The notes under the pieces are model-generated. The model searched no databases and was not told the DNA's origin. It saw nothing but the letters and a program-made list of their open reading frames with translations. From Bacillota bacterium (lineage in GTDB: Bacteria; Bacillota; DSM-12270; Thermacetogeniales; Thermacetogeniaceae), in assembly GCA_029907475.1 (NCBI GenBank), contig JARYLU010000004.1, forward strand, positions 62,001 through 126,000: a stretch of 64,000 nucleotides of DNA, in the 5' to 3' direction. Shown in pieces: positions 27,679-37,716 of the stretch (positions within the stretch are counted from its first letter, which is position 1; the number at the start of each line of letters is the position of its first letter). The translations under genes and the position numbers were made by a program.

Positions 27679-30600
27679 TCAACCCGCCCTCACCCATTTT
27701 GAATCTGTGAGTTGAACAGAAACCAATTTGGAAATCCCAGGCTCCTCCATTGTTACGCCGTAAAGGGTATCGGCAACTTGCATTGTCTGGTAACGGTGCG
27801 AAATCAGAATTAATTGGGAACTTTCCGCCATTTTTTTAAGAAAGTTCGTGAAGCGGGCGATATTTACCTCGTCAAGAAATGCCTCAATTTCGTCCAAGCA
27901 ATAAAATGGGCTGGGACGTGTTTTTAACAGGGCAAAAAGAAAGGTAATTCCAGTTAAAGCCTTTTCTCCTCCCGATAAAAGGGAAAGATGGCGAGGTTTT
28001 TTCCCTCTAGGGAGAACCATAACCTCCAAGCCTGATTCTAAAGGGTTTTTTTCGTCAGTTAAAATAAGTTCGGCCTGCCCCCCTTCACAAAGGGTAGCAA
28101 AAACTTCTTTGAAATTTTCCTTAACTTCCCGGTAAGTTTTTTGAAAACGGTTTACTACAATTTGATCCATTTCCCGGATGACGCGATTAAGGGCTCCCTT
28201 TCCCTCCTCTAAGTCTCTTTTCTGTTGAAGTAAAAAATTTAACCTTTCCTCAAGGGAGCGAAGCTCACCCGGTGCAGTAAAATTGACTTCACCAAGAGAA
28301 TCTAATTCTTGCTTGAGATTCATAATTTGTTCTTTAATTTGTTTCTTTACTTGATCATCAATCATTCCGTTGGTTTTATCTTTAGTTAGAGTGACTCCGT
28401 ACTCGTGGGCACGGATTAACAGTTGCTCCTCCTGCTCCTTTAAATGAGCTAACTGAATTTCCATATTTCGCAATTGTTGCTGGTGCTGACCAACTTTTTG
28501 CTTTATTTTCTGGCATCTTCTTTCTTTTGCACTGCAATAAGCCTTCCTGGCTCTGAATTGTTTTTTTCGAAAAGAGAGTTCACCTTGCAAGACCCTTTTT
28601 TTATTTTCGAGGTTATCTAATTTTTCCTGGATCTCCTTTTCCTGATTCTGAAGTTCTTGAATTTCCCTGTTCAGTTTTTCGTGTTCACCTATAATTTTTT
28701 TAACCTCCCCCTCTTGACGGGCCAGCAAATCCTGGACTTGACGTTTCCTTTGGGATAAATGCTTAAATTCCTGGTTTAAAGAACTTAAATCAATCTTGAG
28801 GGCGGTGATTTCACCATTCCGTACTTGGAGTCTTTCTTCGTAACTGGTACGGGTCTTTTCAATCTCTCCCCGTCTTGCCTCAAGGTTCCTTTCTTTTTCT
28901 AAAATGCCCGAAAGCTCCTTTTCTAAACCCACCACCGATTTATCTAGATCTTCCAGTTGGGGTCGGACTTCGTTTACGGCAAAGAAGTTTTGGGTGAATT
29001 CGCTCAGTTGCTTTAGTTCTTGACTTAAGGAAAACAATTTTTGCTCATCCCGGTTTTTCTCACTCTCCTGGGAAAGACGGAGGTTTTCCAGTTCTTTTAT
29101 TTTCTCTTCGAGCCGGTTGATTTCTAAATTCGAACTTTCCTCTCGTTTTTTTAATTCCTCCAGGGTTTGATGATACTTCGAAAGCTGGGCGGAAAACCGT
29201 GCAATTTCCTGTTTGCGCCGGTACGAAGCAGAAAAGCGCGGGCTAAATTTTCCGCCCGTGATTAAACCTCCAGGCTGGATGAGTTCCCCTTCAAGCGTAA
29301 CAACGCGCACCCGGTAGTGGTTCCGTTCCGCAAAATCCCTGGCACTCCTCATGCTCTTGGCAACAAAAGTACGCCCTAAAAGGAACTCAACAACAGCTCG
29401 ATACTTTTGGTCGCACCTGACGAGGTCCGCCGCCCGTCCGATCATTATTGAAGTGCCCCTGCATTGAGAAAAAGAACGCTCCTTCTCTTCCCAATGGGCA
29501 AGCGCGGTTAACGGGAGAAAACTGGCTCTTCCCGCGCCGTGAGTTTTTAAATAGGTAATTGCACTTTGAGCCGCCTCCGGTGTCGTACAAACAAAATAAT
29601 GGGCGGCGCGGCCCAGAGCCGCATCCAGGGCAAGGGCATATTCCGGCTCAATTGAAAAAAATTCTTCCACCAAACCTAAAACATCCTGACACGAAGGATG
29701 ACCCTCTGCCAGGGCGCGCAGGATTACTTTCACTCCTCTTTCGTAGCCATCCTTGTTCTCCTCAGCCTCTTTTAAAAAGCTAAGGCGTATTTTTTCATCT
29801 TGAATTTTCTGGAGATTTTTCTGAATTTCTGAACCAAGATTTTCTTTTTCTTTTTGCAAGCTCTGGAGTTCCCGTCGGTTTCGGGTAAGTGCTTCCAAGA
29901 CATTTTGCAGTGAAGCAGCATGCAACTCACAAATTTTAGTCTGTTCTCGGATCTGTTCCTGTAATTCTAAAATCCGTCTGTTTCCTTCCTCTCCCTTTTT
30001 TTTGAGGTTTTCGTGCTGCTGTAAGAGAATTTCTTTTTTATTCTTAACTTCCCGGATCTGCCCTGCAAGAGCAGTTTTTTGATGAAAAATTTTGAGGAGT
30101 TCTTCATGAACAAGCTCCCAATCTCGATCAGTCCGGACCTTGAGTTCTTCACACTCGCTTTTTTCTTTTTCCAGCTGGTTATGGGATTGTTCGAGTTCGC
30201 TTTTTTGCCGGGAACACCTGTTGAATTCTTTCTCTACTTCCTCCAGTTCCTTGTTTATTTCCGCAGTTTTTTGGGTTGCGGCAAGAATTTGAGAGTCAAG
30301 TTCCGCTTTTCGCAATAAAGCTGAGGTAAGTTTTTCTTCGTTTCGAACCTTTAAGACGCTTAGTTCCTGTACTGATTTCTGGATTTGTTCGTATTCTTTC
30401 TCAATTTGGGAGATTTTTTCTTCTCCTTCCTCAAGGCCGATTTTTAAATGTATCACTTCTTCTTCGAGGGGAGCTACTTTTTGGTGTTTCTGGGCCAGGG
30501 AATTTTCTATTTCTTGATAGGCTTTCGCAAAAAGCTCTTGTCTTCTACTTATTTTTAGAAACTCGGCCTTCAGTAAACGCAGTTCCAAGTTCCGGAGGTT

Positions 30601-31260
30601 TTTCTGGAGGTGATGGTGCAGTTCGGCCACCTTTGCCTGCTCAACCAGAGGTACGCGCTGTCTTTCTAATTCTTCTAAAATATCCCGGAGCCTGACTAGG
30701 TCTCCCTCCGTCTCCTCTAACTTTCTAACCGCCTCAGCTTTGCGCCGCTGGTATTTGCTTATTCCTGCTACTTCCTCCAGATAAAGCCTTCGTTCCTCGG
30801 GGTAGAGAGAAAGAAATTCTTCTATTTTACCCTGAGGAATAAGATAAAAAGCCGCCCGCCCGATACCGCAGGCAGAAAAAAGCTCCTGAATATCGCGCAG
30901 GCGGCATGGTATTTTATTGATAAAATATTCACCCTCTCCCGACCTGTAAACACGGCGCGTAATCCGGACTTCTTCGTAGGCAACAGGCAGGCTTCCCGAC
31001 TTATTATCTAAAGTGATTGAAACCTCGGCCATACCAAGAGAACGGCGCCTTGCGGTACCGGAAAAAATAACATCTTCCATTTTATAACCCCGCAAGGTCC
31101 TCGCATTTTGTTCTCCCAGCACCCATTGGACAGCCTCGATCAGGTTGCTTTTACCGCAACCGTTCGGGCCTACAATAACCGTAACACCGGGTCCAAATTC
31201 TATTTCAACGCGATCGGCAAAGGATTTAAAGCCCTGTATTTCCAAGCAGTTTAAGTGCAT
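27679..31260 (-). CDS. smc: Chromosome segregation protein SMC
   Basis: 1193 residues. Walker A GPNGCGKS at 31-38, long coiled coils, hinge around 500-650 (YERGVKVILRALAEG), ABC signature LSLLSGGEKALTG and Walker B FYCLDEIEAFLDEVN near the C-terminus. SMC with ScpA and ScpB compacts and separates chromosomes. Order smc-ftsY matches Bacillus, with spoVS inserted before smc. Confidence 0.97.
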   Translation of the reverse strand: MHLNCLEIQGFKSFADRVEIEFGPGVTVIVGPNGCGKSNLIEAVQWVLGEQNARTLRGYKMEDVIFSGTARRRSLGMAEVSITLDNKSGSLPVAYEEVRITRRVYRSGEGEYFINKIPCRLRDIQELFSACGIGRAAFYLIPQGKIEEFLSLYPEERRLYLEEVAGISKYQRRKAEAVRKLEETEGDLVRLRDILEELERQRVPLVEQAKVAELHHHLQKNLRNLELRLLKAEFLKISRRQELFAKAYQEIENSLAQKHQKVAPLEEEVIHLKIGLEEGEEKISQIEKEYEQIQKSVQELSVLKVRNEEKLTSALLRKAELDSQILAATQKTAEINKELEEVEKEFNRCSRQKSELEQSHNQLEKEKSECEELKVRTDRDWELVHEELLKIFHQKTALAGQIREVKNKKEILLQQHENLKKKGEEGNRRILELQEQIREQTKICELHAASLQNVLEALTRNRRELQSLQKEKENLGSEIQKNLQKIQDEKIRLSFLKEAEENKDGYERGVKVILRALAEGHPSCQDVLGLVEEFFSIEPEYALALDAALGRAAHYFVCTTPEAAQSAITYLKTHGAGRASFLPLTALAHWEEKERSFSQCRGTSIMIGRAADLVRCDQKYRAVVEFLLGRTFVAKSMRSARDFAERNHYRVRVVTLEGELIQPGGLITGGKFSPRFSASYRRKQEIARFSAQLSKYHQTLEELKKREESSNLEINRLEEKIKELENLRLSQESEKNRDEQKLFSLSQELKQLSEFTQNFFAVNEVRPQLEDLDKSVVGLEKELSGILEKERNLEARRGEIEKTRTSYEERLQVRNGEITALKIDLSSLNQEFKHLSQRKRQVQDLLARQEGEVKKIIGEHEKLNREIQELQNQEKEIQEKLDNLENKKRVLQGELSFRKKQFRARKAYCSAKERRCQKIKQKVGQHQQQLRNMEIQLAHLKEQEEQLLIRAHEYGVTLTKDKTNGMIDDQVKKQIKEQIMNLKQELDSLGEVNFTAPGELRSLEERLNFLLQQKRDLEEGKGALNRVIREMDQIVVNRFQKTYREVKENFKEVFATLCEGGQAELILTDEKNPLESGLEVMVLPRGKKPRHLSLLSGGEKALTGITFLFALLKTRPSPFYCLDEIEAFLDEVNIARFTNFLKKMAESSQLILISHRYQTMQVADTLYGVTMEEPGISKLVSVQLTDSKWVRAG

Positions 31261-31291
31261 TTTCTTGATGACATCCTCTGGATTGGCATCC

Positions 31292-31555
31292 TTATCTGGG
31301 CTCTACAATAAATTTAATTGCAGTTCGCTCTTCACCATCAATGGAAATTTCAACAAAAGCCGGTACTGCGACAAGGTCGATGCCGTTAGGAGCAATAAAG
31401 CCTCGCGTTATCGCGATTGCCTTTACAGCTTGATTTACCGCGCCAGCACCTACGGCTTGAATTTCTGCAGTCCCTTTTTCTCTCAAAACAGCGGTGAGTG
31501 CACCGGCAACTGATTTCGGATTCGATTGGGCAGAAACTTTGAGCACTTCCACCAT
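31292..31555 (-). CDS. spoVS: Stage V sporulation protein S
   Basis: 87 residues, nearly the whole Alba-like SpoVS sequence (LKVSAQSNPKSVAGAL, GAGAVNQAVKAIAI, KFIVEPR). Needed for spore coat assembly and linked to septation in Bacillus. It has its own sigma-H-type promoter. Supports a spore-forming host. Confidence 0.97.
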   Translation of the reverse strand: MVEVLKVSAQSNPKSVAGALTAVLREKGTAEIQAVGAGAVNQAVKAIAITRGFIAPNGIDLVAVPAFVEISIDGEERTAIKFIVEPR

Positions 31556-31633
31556 TATTTCCTCCTTTATGCCTCCAAAAATTAGTAAATTTCTGACCTT
31601 GATGAGCGGTAAAAACCTCGGCTCGTAACAAGT

Positions 31634-31662
31634 ATATTCGACAGAATCGCTAAAATTCCTGC
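31634..31662 (-). promoter_or_regulatory. Sigma-H-type promoter for spoVS
   Basis: On the minus strand GCAGGAATT (31654-31662), 11-base spacer, GTCGAATAT (31634-31642), matching the sigma-H pattern RnAGGAwww / RnnGAATww. In Bacillus spoVS is sigma-H dependent (established). Confidence 0.75.
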
Positions 31663-31693
31663 CTCCCCTAATTTCTTCTGATTTGAGTATTTT

Positions 31694-32410
31694 TCACAAA
31701 TAAGGATTTGTTCGGTTTCTCAGGAACTCTAAAGCAGCCCTTGCCGCCTGTTGTTCAGCCTCCTTTTTTGATTTGCCAGTACCTTTTCCCAGCATTTGAC
31801 CGCGCCAGAGAACGCCCGAAGTAAACTGTTTCGCGTGATCGGGCCCTGATTCAGCTAAAATAACATACTGCAATCTCCCATTTCCTTGTTGCTGAATGAT
31901 TTCTTGGAGAAATGTCTTATAGTCCAGAGATAAACCCTCGGCAGTTTTTTCGATTTCTTCTTTAAATAAATTATGTAAAAAATCCCTGGCCTTATCCCAT
32001 CCCTGGTCCAGGAAAATTGCTGCCGTAAGGGCTTCCAGGGCATCGGCAAGGTTAGAGGGACGCCTTCTCCCTCCCGAAAGCTCTTCACCGCGCCCGAGGC
32101 GAAGGTAGCTTCCTAACTTCAGGTGCTCGGCAAGCCGGGCAAGGGTGGGTTCACAGACAGCCGCTGCTCTCATTCTGGTAAGCTTTCCTTCCGACTCATC
32201 CGGATAACGTTGATAGAGATAATCCGCAATAACCGAACTTAAAATCGCATCACCAAGAAATTCAAGCCGCTGGTTATGATTTTTTCCTCCGCCATGTTCG
32301 GCTGCGTAAGACGGATGAGTCAGTGCCCTTTCTAAAAGCTCTGGCTGGTTAAAGAAAATATCGATCGCTTTTTGGAACTGCCGCAACTTCCTACGGCTAT
32401 TTATTTCCAT
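31694..32410 (-). CDS. rnc: Ribonuclease III
   Basis: About 238 residues from ATG 32408-32410, with AGGGTGG five bases upstream; a TTG at 32482 overlapping the fabF stop is possible and adds 24 residues. The nuclease signature is QRLEFLGDAIL; the C-terminal dsRNA-binding domain starts at DYKTFLQEIIQQQGNG. It matures rRNA and cuts duplex RNA. Neighbours smc and acpP as in Bacillus. Confidence 0.95.
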   Translation of the reverse strand: MEINSRRKLRQFQKAIDIFFNQPELLERALTHPSYAAEHGGGKNHNQRLEFLGDAILSSVIADYLYQRYPDESEGKLTRMRAAAVCEPTLARLAEHLKLGSYLRLGRGEELSGGRRRPSNLADALEALTAAIFLDQGWDKARDFLHNLFKEEIEKTAEGLSLDYKTFLQEIIQQQGNGRLQYVILAESGPDHAKQFTSGVLWRGQMLGKGTGKSKKEAEQQAARAALEFLRNRTNPYL

Positions 32411-32478
32411 CTTGGCCACCCTGTCCTGATAAGATAATCTGGTAACTGCGGCGTCTGCGGCGCTTCTGGCCTGCAATA

Positions 32479-33732
32479 TCAATAATTGAACTTTTGGAAA
32501 ACCAAAACGGCGTTGTGACCTCCAAAACCAAAGGAATTAGAGATCGCGACCTTTATAGAAAGCTGCCGGGCTTGGTTGGGCACATAGTCTAAATCGCATT
32601 CCGGGTCGGGTATTTCATAATTGATGGTAGGCGGAACTAATCCCGTGGCAATCGTAAGTGCCGTTGCGATTGCCTCAACAGCTCCTGCTGCTCCCATTAA
32701 GTGACCGATCATAGATTTAATCGAGCTCACCGGAACCCGATAAGCATGTTCTCCCAGCACCTTTTTAATTGCCATGGTCTCTATTTTGTCATTTAAGTCC
32801 GTAGACGTTCCGTGCGCGTTAATATAATCAACGCTTTCAGGAGGTAAATTAGCGTCTTGCAGTGCAAGACCGATCGCGCGGGCAGCTCCGGCACCGGCGG
32901 GATCGGGAGCAGTGATGTGATAACCATCGGCTGTTGTTCCATATCCGGAGATTTCGCAATAAATCTTTGCTCTTCTTGCCAGGGCGTGGGAAAGTCTTTC
33001 GAGGACTAAAACCCCGGCCCCCTCTCCAATTACCAGACCGTCTCTTTGTTGATCAAAGGGTCGACTGGCGCGAGTGGGCTCCTCGTTGCGCGTCGACATG
33101 GCACGCATTGCACAAAAGCCGCCAAGAGCGATTTGAGTAATAGGAGTCTCGGTTCCGCCGGCAAGCATTACATCCGCTTCGCCCCTTTGTAATACCCGAA
33201 AGGCCTCCCCGATCGCGTTCGTTCCTGAGGCGCAAGCAGTTACGAGTGTCAGATTGGGCCCTTTTGGTCCCAAACAAATAGCAATTTGTCCAGCGGCCAT
33301 ATTGCTAATCATCATCGGAACAAAAAAGGGGCTAATCCGTCCGGGGCCTTTCGCAATCAAGAGGCGAAGTTGTTCTTCGAGGGTTTCAATCCCGCCGATC
33401 CCGGAACCGATAATGACGCCCACGCGATCTGGCTCTTCTTTTTCTAATTCGAGGGAAGCGTCTTCTAAGGCTAGTTTTGCAGCAGCAACTCCGAACTGGG
33501 TAAAACGGTCCATTCTCTTGGCCTCTTTTTTCTCTAAATAAGCGTCAAGGTTAAAGTCCTTAACCTCAGCGGCAATTCGACTTGTAAACAGAGAAGGATC
33601 AAAGCGAGTAATGGGACCGATCCCGGATTTTCCCTGGATTAAAGAGGACCAGAAGGACTCTTTACCTGTCCCAACCGGAGAAATTACACCCAGGCCCGTA
33701 ACTACGACCCGTTCTTTTGCGACCTCCGCCAT
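32479..33732 (-). CDS. fabF: 3-oxoacyl-ACP synthase II
   Basis: 417 residues. Condensing-enzyme triad: Cys167 in VTACASGTN, His in [11 protein letters not shown], His in [13 protein letters not shown]. It elongates acyl-ACP with malonyl-ACP. Last gene of the fapR fatty-acid operon; a hairpin separates it from acpP. Confidence 0.97.
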   Translation of the reverse strand: MAEVAKERVVVTGLGVISPVGTGKESFWSSLIQGKSGIGPITRFDPSLFTSRIAAEVKDFNLDAYLEKKEAKRMDRFTQFGVAAAKLALEDASLELEKEEPDRVGVIIGSGIGGIETLEEQLRLLIAKGPGRISPFFVPMMISNMAAGQIAICLGPKGPNLTLVTACASGTNAIGEAFRVLQRGEADVMLAGGTETPITQIALGGFCAMRAMSTRNEEPTRASRPFDQQRDGLVIGEGAGVLVLERLSHALARRAKIYCEISGYGTTADGYHITAPDPAGAGAARAIGLALQDANLPPESVDYINAHGTSTDLNDKIETMAIKKVLGEHAYRVPVSSIKSMIGHLMGAAGAVEAIATALTIATGLVPPTINYEIPDPECDLDYVPNQARQLSIKVAISNSFGFGGHNAVLVFQKFNY

Positions 33733-33769
33733 AAATCTAATCCTTTCTTATGTGATTAAAAAGAATAAA

Positions 33770-33800
33770 CTTAGAAAGTCCCGTAGATTTTCCACGGGAC
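33770..33800 (-). terminator. Attenuator-like hairpin between acpP and fabF
   Basis: GTCCCGT (33778-33784) pairs with ACGGGAC (33794-33800), followed on the minus strand by TTTCTAAGTTT. Probably partial termination or an RNA end that keeps acpP transcript above fabF. Confidence 0.6.
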
Positions 33801-33806
33801 CCAAGA

Positions 33807-34052
33807 CTACTGATTTTCCTTGATGTACTCGACGGCTGCTCCTACAGTGAGAATTTTTTCAGCTTCTTCATCAGGGATCTCAAGATCAAACTCTTCTTCT
33901 AATGCCATGATTAATTCTACGATGTCCAGGGAGTCAGCATTTAGTTCTTCAAAAGTGGTCTCGGGAGTCACATCATCTTCTTCGACACCAAGTTGCTCAA
34001 CAATAATCGCCTTAACCTTTTCAAAAATTGTTTTTTCGTCGTATTCGGCCAT
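33807..34052 (-). CDS. acpP: Acyl carrier protein
   Basis: 81 acidic residues; Ser41 in [19 protein letters not shown] is the phosphopantetheine site. Carries acyl chains during fatty-acid synthesis. 28 bases after fabG. Confidence 0.97.
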   Translation of the reverse strand: MAEYDEKTIFEKVKAIIVEQLGVEEDDVTPETTFEELNADSLDIVELIMALEEEFDLEIPDEEAEKILTVGAAVEYIKENQ

Positions 34053-34080
34053 TACCTTTCACCTCCCTCCCACTTTCCAT

Positions 34081-34827
34081 TCATATGACCATTCCTCCAT
34101 CTACATGTATCGTTTGTCCTGTAATATAATCTGCAGCGGGGGAAGCTAAAAATACAACTACTCCGGCAACTTCATCCGGCTTTCCGGTTCTCCCCACGGG
34201 TATTCGTTTTAATAGCTCCTCTTTTGATTCGGGAAGGATTTTTTCTGTCATTTCCGTTTCGATATAGCCGGGCGCAACCGCGTTGGCAGTAATTCCCCGG
34301 GCGGCTACCTCGCGGGCAACACTTTTTGTAAATCCAATGACGCCAGCTTTTGCGGCTGCGTAGTTGGCCTGTCCTATGTTGCCCGTAACTCCGATCACCG
34401 AGGCAATGTTTATTATCCTTCCCCAGCGTTGTTTGAGCATTAGTTTTAGAGCAGCGCGCGTGCAGTAAAATACCCCTGTTAAATTAGTAGCTAAAACATC
34501 CTCCCAATCTTGATCCTTCATGCGAAGTAGTAAACGGTCACAAGTAATTCCCGCATTATTAACGAGAATTTCGAGACTACCAAAACGTTTCTGAACCGTC
34601 GTCACCATTTCTTCTACGGCTGATTTGTTCCTAACATCTGCCGTAACCGCAAAACCTGCCCCCCCGAGTTTTTCGATTTCGGCTACTACCTGCGCAGCTT
34701 TTTCGTCCTGACCGGGATAAAAATTTACCGCCACCTGTGCTCCCGCCCGGGCCAACCCCAGGGCAATTGCACGCCCAATTCCCTGTGAGGCACCCGTCAC
34801 TAAAGCAGTTCGGTTTTCTAAAATCAT
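34081..34827 (-). CDS. fabG: 3-oxoacyl-ACP reductase
   Basis: 248 residues, SDR fold: NADP site [19 protein letters not shown], catalytic ASVIG...ANYAAAKAG (Ser-Tyr-Lys), C-terminal [13 protein letters not shown]. Adjacent to fabD by one base. Confidence 0.97.
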   Translation of the reverse strand: MILENRTALVTGASQGIGRAIALGLARAGAQVAVNFYPGQDEKAAQVVAEIEKLGGAGFAVTADVRNKSAVEEMVTTVQKRFGSLEILVNNAGITCDRLLLRMKDQDWEDVLATNLTGVFYCTRAALKLMLKQRWGRIINIASVIGVTGNIGQANYAAAKAGVIGFTKSVAREVAARGITANAVAPGYIETEMTEKILPESKEELLKRIPVGRTGKPDEVAGVVVFLASPAADYITGQTIHVDGGMVI

Positions 34828-34828
34828 T

Positions 34829-35770
34829 TTAAACAGTCCCCCTTAATTGTGCAAGCACCTTTTGTAAGGAAGTTCTATCTTCAACGTAAAGGGCTTGTGC
34901 CCCATGTACGATCCTTTTAATCAAGCCGGACAGCACTTTACCCGGCCCGACTTCGATAAAAGTGTTATACCCGTCCTGGCTCAGCCTTTTTATCGATTCT
35001 TCCCAGTATACTGCCTTTTTCACCTGTTCTACAAGAAGTGACTTAATAGCCTCCGGGTCCGAGACATAATCTCCCAGAACATTTGCTACATAAGGAACGC
35101 GCGGTACGGAAAAAGAGACTTCTTCAAGATAAAGAGCCAATTCCTGTCCCGCTCCCTCCATCAGAGAACAATGAAAAGGACCGCTTACCGGTAAAGGAAT
35201 GATTCTTTTTGCACCAGCCTTACGTGCCAAAATAAATGCCTCTTCTAACCCCGCTTTTTCACCGGAGATTACAACCTGTTCCGGCGCGTTAAAATTTGCC
35301 GGTTGGACAATACCTTTTGCCCTGGCCAGGCAGCAAATTTCTTCCACCATTCCCCGTTCAAGACCGAGGATTGCTGCCATTCCCCCTTCATTCCTTGAAA
35401 CAGTCTTTTCCATTAACTGCGCCCGCTTCTGAACAATTTTCAAGGCATCGGAAAAATTTAAGACACCTGCTGCAACCAGGGCAGAATATTCGCCCAGGCT
35501 GTGACCTGCAACAGCTTCATAACTAACCCCTTGATTTTTTAAAACCTCCAGAACCGCGATACTCGTCGTAAAAACAGCAGGTTGCGTAAATCCGGTCTGA
35601 TTTAAAAGTTCCGCAGGACCCTCGAAACATAGTTGGGTCAGTGAATAACCCAAAATTTGATCCGCCTGCTTAAAAACATGTGCCGCTGCAGGATCGCTTC
35701 GGAAAAGATCTGCCCCCATACCGACATATTGGGAACCTTGACCGGGGAAAACAAAAACCTTTTTATTCAT
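34829..35770 (-). CDS. fabD: Malonyl-CoA:ACP transacylase
   Basis: 313 residues from ATG 35768-35770 (an in-frame TTG at 35785 lies further inside fabK). [12 protein letters not shown] opens the protein; active-site Ser91 in [12 protein letters not shown]; His in [10 protein letters not shown]. Loads malonyl groups on ACP. Overlaps the fabK stop by eight bases. Confidence 0.96.
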   Translation of the reverse strand: MNKKVFVFPGQGSQYVGMGADLFRSDPAAAHVFKQADQILGYSLTQLCFEGPAELLNQTGFTQPAVFTTSIAVLEVLKNQGVSYEAVAGHSLGEYSALVAAGVLNFSDALKIVQKRAQLMEKTVSRNEGGMAAILGLERGMVEEICCLARAKGIVQPANFNAPEQVVISGEKAGLEEAFILARKAGAKRIIPLPVSGPFHCSLMEGAGQELALYLEEVSFSVPRVPYVANVLGDYVSDPEAIKSLLVEQVKKAVYWEESIKRLSQDGYNTFIEVGPGKVLSGLIKRIVHGAQALYVEDRTSLQKVLAQLRGTV

Positions 35771-36707
35771 TCGAGAGCACCCCAAGTCTTTTGATGACCT
35801 CTTCAGCCTCTTTCATAATTTCTTCAATTATTACCCCGGCAGGCTCGATCTTTTTAACCAGGGAAGCAATCTGACCGGCCATTAGGGAACCGTAAGAAAC
35901 GTCCCCTTCAACTACGGCGGCCCGCAATTTGTTCATACCTAATTCCTGGAATTCTTCAGGGGAAGCCCCGCGTTTGCTTAGCTCCTCAAACTGGCGCGTC
36001 AATTTATTTCTTAAAACCCTCACGTAATGGCCCGGGTAACCTGTAACTACCGTATCGCGGTCACCGGCCTTGATGACCGCATTTTTGTAGTTAGGATGAA
36101 CTGTACATTCGGAAGCACAAATAAAGCGGGTTCCCATTTGGACCCCTACGGCACCAAGGGCGAGAGCGGCAACCAGTCCTCTTCCATCGGCGATACCACC
36201 TGCAGCAATGACCGGAATGCTGACGGCATCTACAATTTGTGGAACCAGGGCCATTGTTGTGATTTCACCGATATGACCACCGCACTCCATGCCCTCTGCA
36301 ATGAGCGCATCCACCCCTGCACGTTCGAGACGTTTTGCTAAAGCAACCGATGCAACCACAGGTATCACTTTGATTCCTGCTTCTTTTAGGCGGGGGAGGT
36401 GTTTTCCCGGGTTTCCTGCTCCTGTAGTAATTACGGGAACCTGCTCGGCAATTACCAGATTGATTAATTCTTCTACATGAGGTGACATGTAGTAAATGTT
36501 AACTCCGAACGGACGACTCGTAAGCGACCGGACCTTTTTGATTTCTGCCCGGAGCGCTTCAGGCTCCGCGTTCCCGGCCCCAATGATGCCCAGACCTCCC
36601 GCCTGAGAAACAGCAGCCGCTAACTCCGCAGTTGCAACCCAAGCCATTCCTCCCTGCAAAATGGGATATTCGATTTCGAGCAAATCACATAACAGGGTTC
36701 TTAACAT
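35763..36707 (-). CDS. fabK: Enoyl-ACP reductase II (FMN type)
   Basis: 314 residues from ATG 36705-36707, preceded by GGAGGAAGGTCTCA; a frame-extended start would lie in fabH. EYPILQGGMAWVATAELAAAVSQAGG is the FabK/nitronate-monooxygenase start; in this operon FabK is the clear choice. It replaces FabI, so the last step of elongation uses an FMN enzyme. Confidence 0.93.
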   Translation of the reverse strand: MLRTLLCDLLEIEYPILQGGMAWVATAELAAAVSQAGGLGIIGAGNAEPEALRAEIKKVRSLTSRPFGVNIYYMSPHVEELINLVIAEQVPVITTGAGNPGKHLPRLKEAGIKVIPVVASVALAKRLERAGVDALIAEGMECGGHIGEITTMALVPQIVDAVSIPVIAAGGIADGRGLVAALALGAVGVQMGTRFICASECTVHPNYKNAVIKAGDRDTVVTGYPGHYVRVLRNKLTRQFEELSKRGASPEEFQELGMNKLRAAVVEGDVSYGSLMAGQIASLVKKIEPAGVIIEEIMKEAEEVIKRLGVLSNE

Positions 36708-36720
36708 TGAGACCTTCCTC

Positions 36721-37716
36721 CTACCAGCGTAAGGTACATGCTGCCCAGGTGAACCCGGCTCCAAAAGCAGTTAAAACAACAATAGATCCTTCTTTAATCC
36801 TTCCTTCTTCTACGGCTTCGGTTAAGGCGACAGGAATCGAAGCTGCCGAAGTATTACCATATTTCTCCAGGTTCACGAAAATTTTTTCCGGTGGAAGTCC
36901 TATCCTTTTTCGGGCTGCTTCAATAATGCGCAAATTTGCCTGGTGGGGAATTAAGAGATCTACCTGATCAGCCTTAAGACCAGCCCGATCCAGGCTTTCT
37001 AAAGCTGCCTCGGGCATTGCCCTCACCGCAAATTTGAAAACCTCGTTGCCGTGCATGTGGATGGTGTGAAGTTGATTCGCAATTGTATCAGCAGAGGCTG
37101 GATAGCGAGAACCACCAGCGGGGATTTTAAGGAAATTCTCCCCGCTGCCATCAGCACCTAAAACAAAAGATAAAAACCCGTCTTGAGCGGGCCCCGGCCG
37201 GAGGATTGCGGCTCCCGCACCGTCACCAAATAAAACACAGGTGTTTCGATCCTTCCAGTTAATAATTTTACTTAGAGTATCGACTCCGACTACTAAAACG
37301 CAATCGTACATTCCTGTGGCAATAAATTGCGAACCTACTGCGCAGGCATAAATAAAACCCGGGCATGCGGCTTCGATGTCAAATGCTGCGGCTCGCTTTG
37401 CCCCAAGACCGGCCTGGATCAAACACGCCGTAGAGGGAAAAAACATGTCCGGGGTTACAGTTGCAACAATAATTAGATCGATCTGTTCCGGTTCGATTTT
37501 CGCTTGCAACAACGCTTTTTGAGCGGCTTTCAAGGCTAAACTTGAAGAGGGTTCATCCGGTGCGGCGATTCGCCTTTCTTTTATTCCGGTACGGGAGGCA
37601 ATCCATTCATCCGTTGTTTCTACCATTTTTTCTAAATCTGCGTTCGTAAGCTTCCGATCCGGTAGATGTTTACTCAGACCCGTGATTAAAACTCCCCTTG
37701 TCTTCACCTGATTCAC
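36721..37716 (-). CDS. fabH: 3-oxoacyl-ACP synthase III
   Basis: 331 residues. Cys118 in EAACPGFIYA, His in LLIPHQANLRII and Asn in KYGNTSAASIP form the triad. Starts fatty-acid synthesis from acyl-CoA. GTG start with AGGGGG eight bases upstream; overlaps plsX by 47 bases. Confidence 0.96.
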   Translation of the reverse strand: MNQVKTRGVLITGLSKHLPDRKLTNADLEKMVETTDEWIASRTGIKERRIAAPDEPSSSLALKAAQKALLQAKIEPEQIDLIIVATVTPDMFFPSTACLIQAGLGAKRAAAFDIEAACPGFIYACAVGSQFIATGMYDCVLVVGVDTLSKIINWKDRNTCVLFGDGAGAAILRPGPAQDGFLSFVLGADGSGENFLKIPAGGSRYPASADTIANQLHTIHMHGNEVFKFAVRAMPEAALESLDRAGLKADQVDLLIPHQANLRIIEAARKRIGLPPEKIFVNLEKYGNTSAASIPVALTEAVEEGRIKEGSIVVLTAFGAGFTWAACTLRW

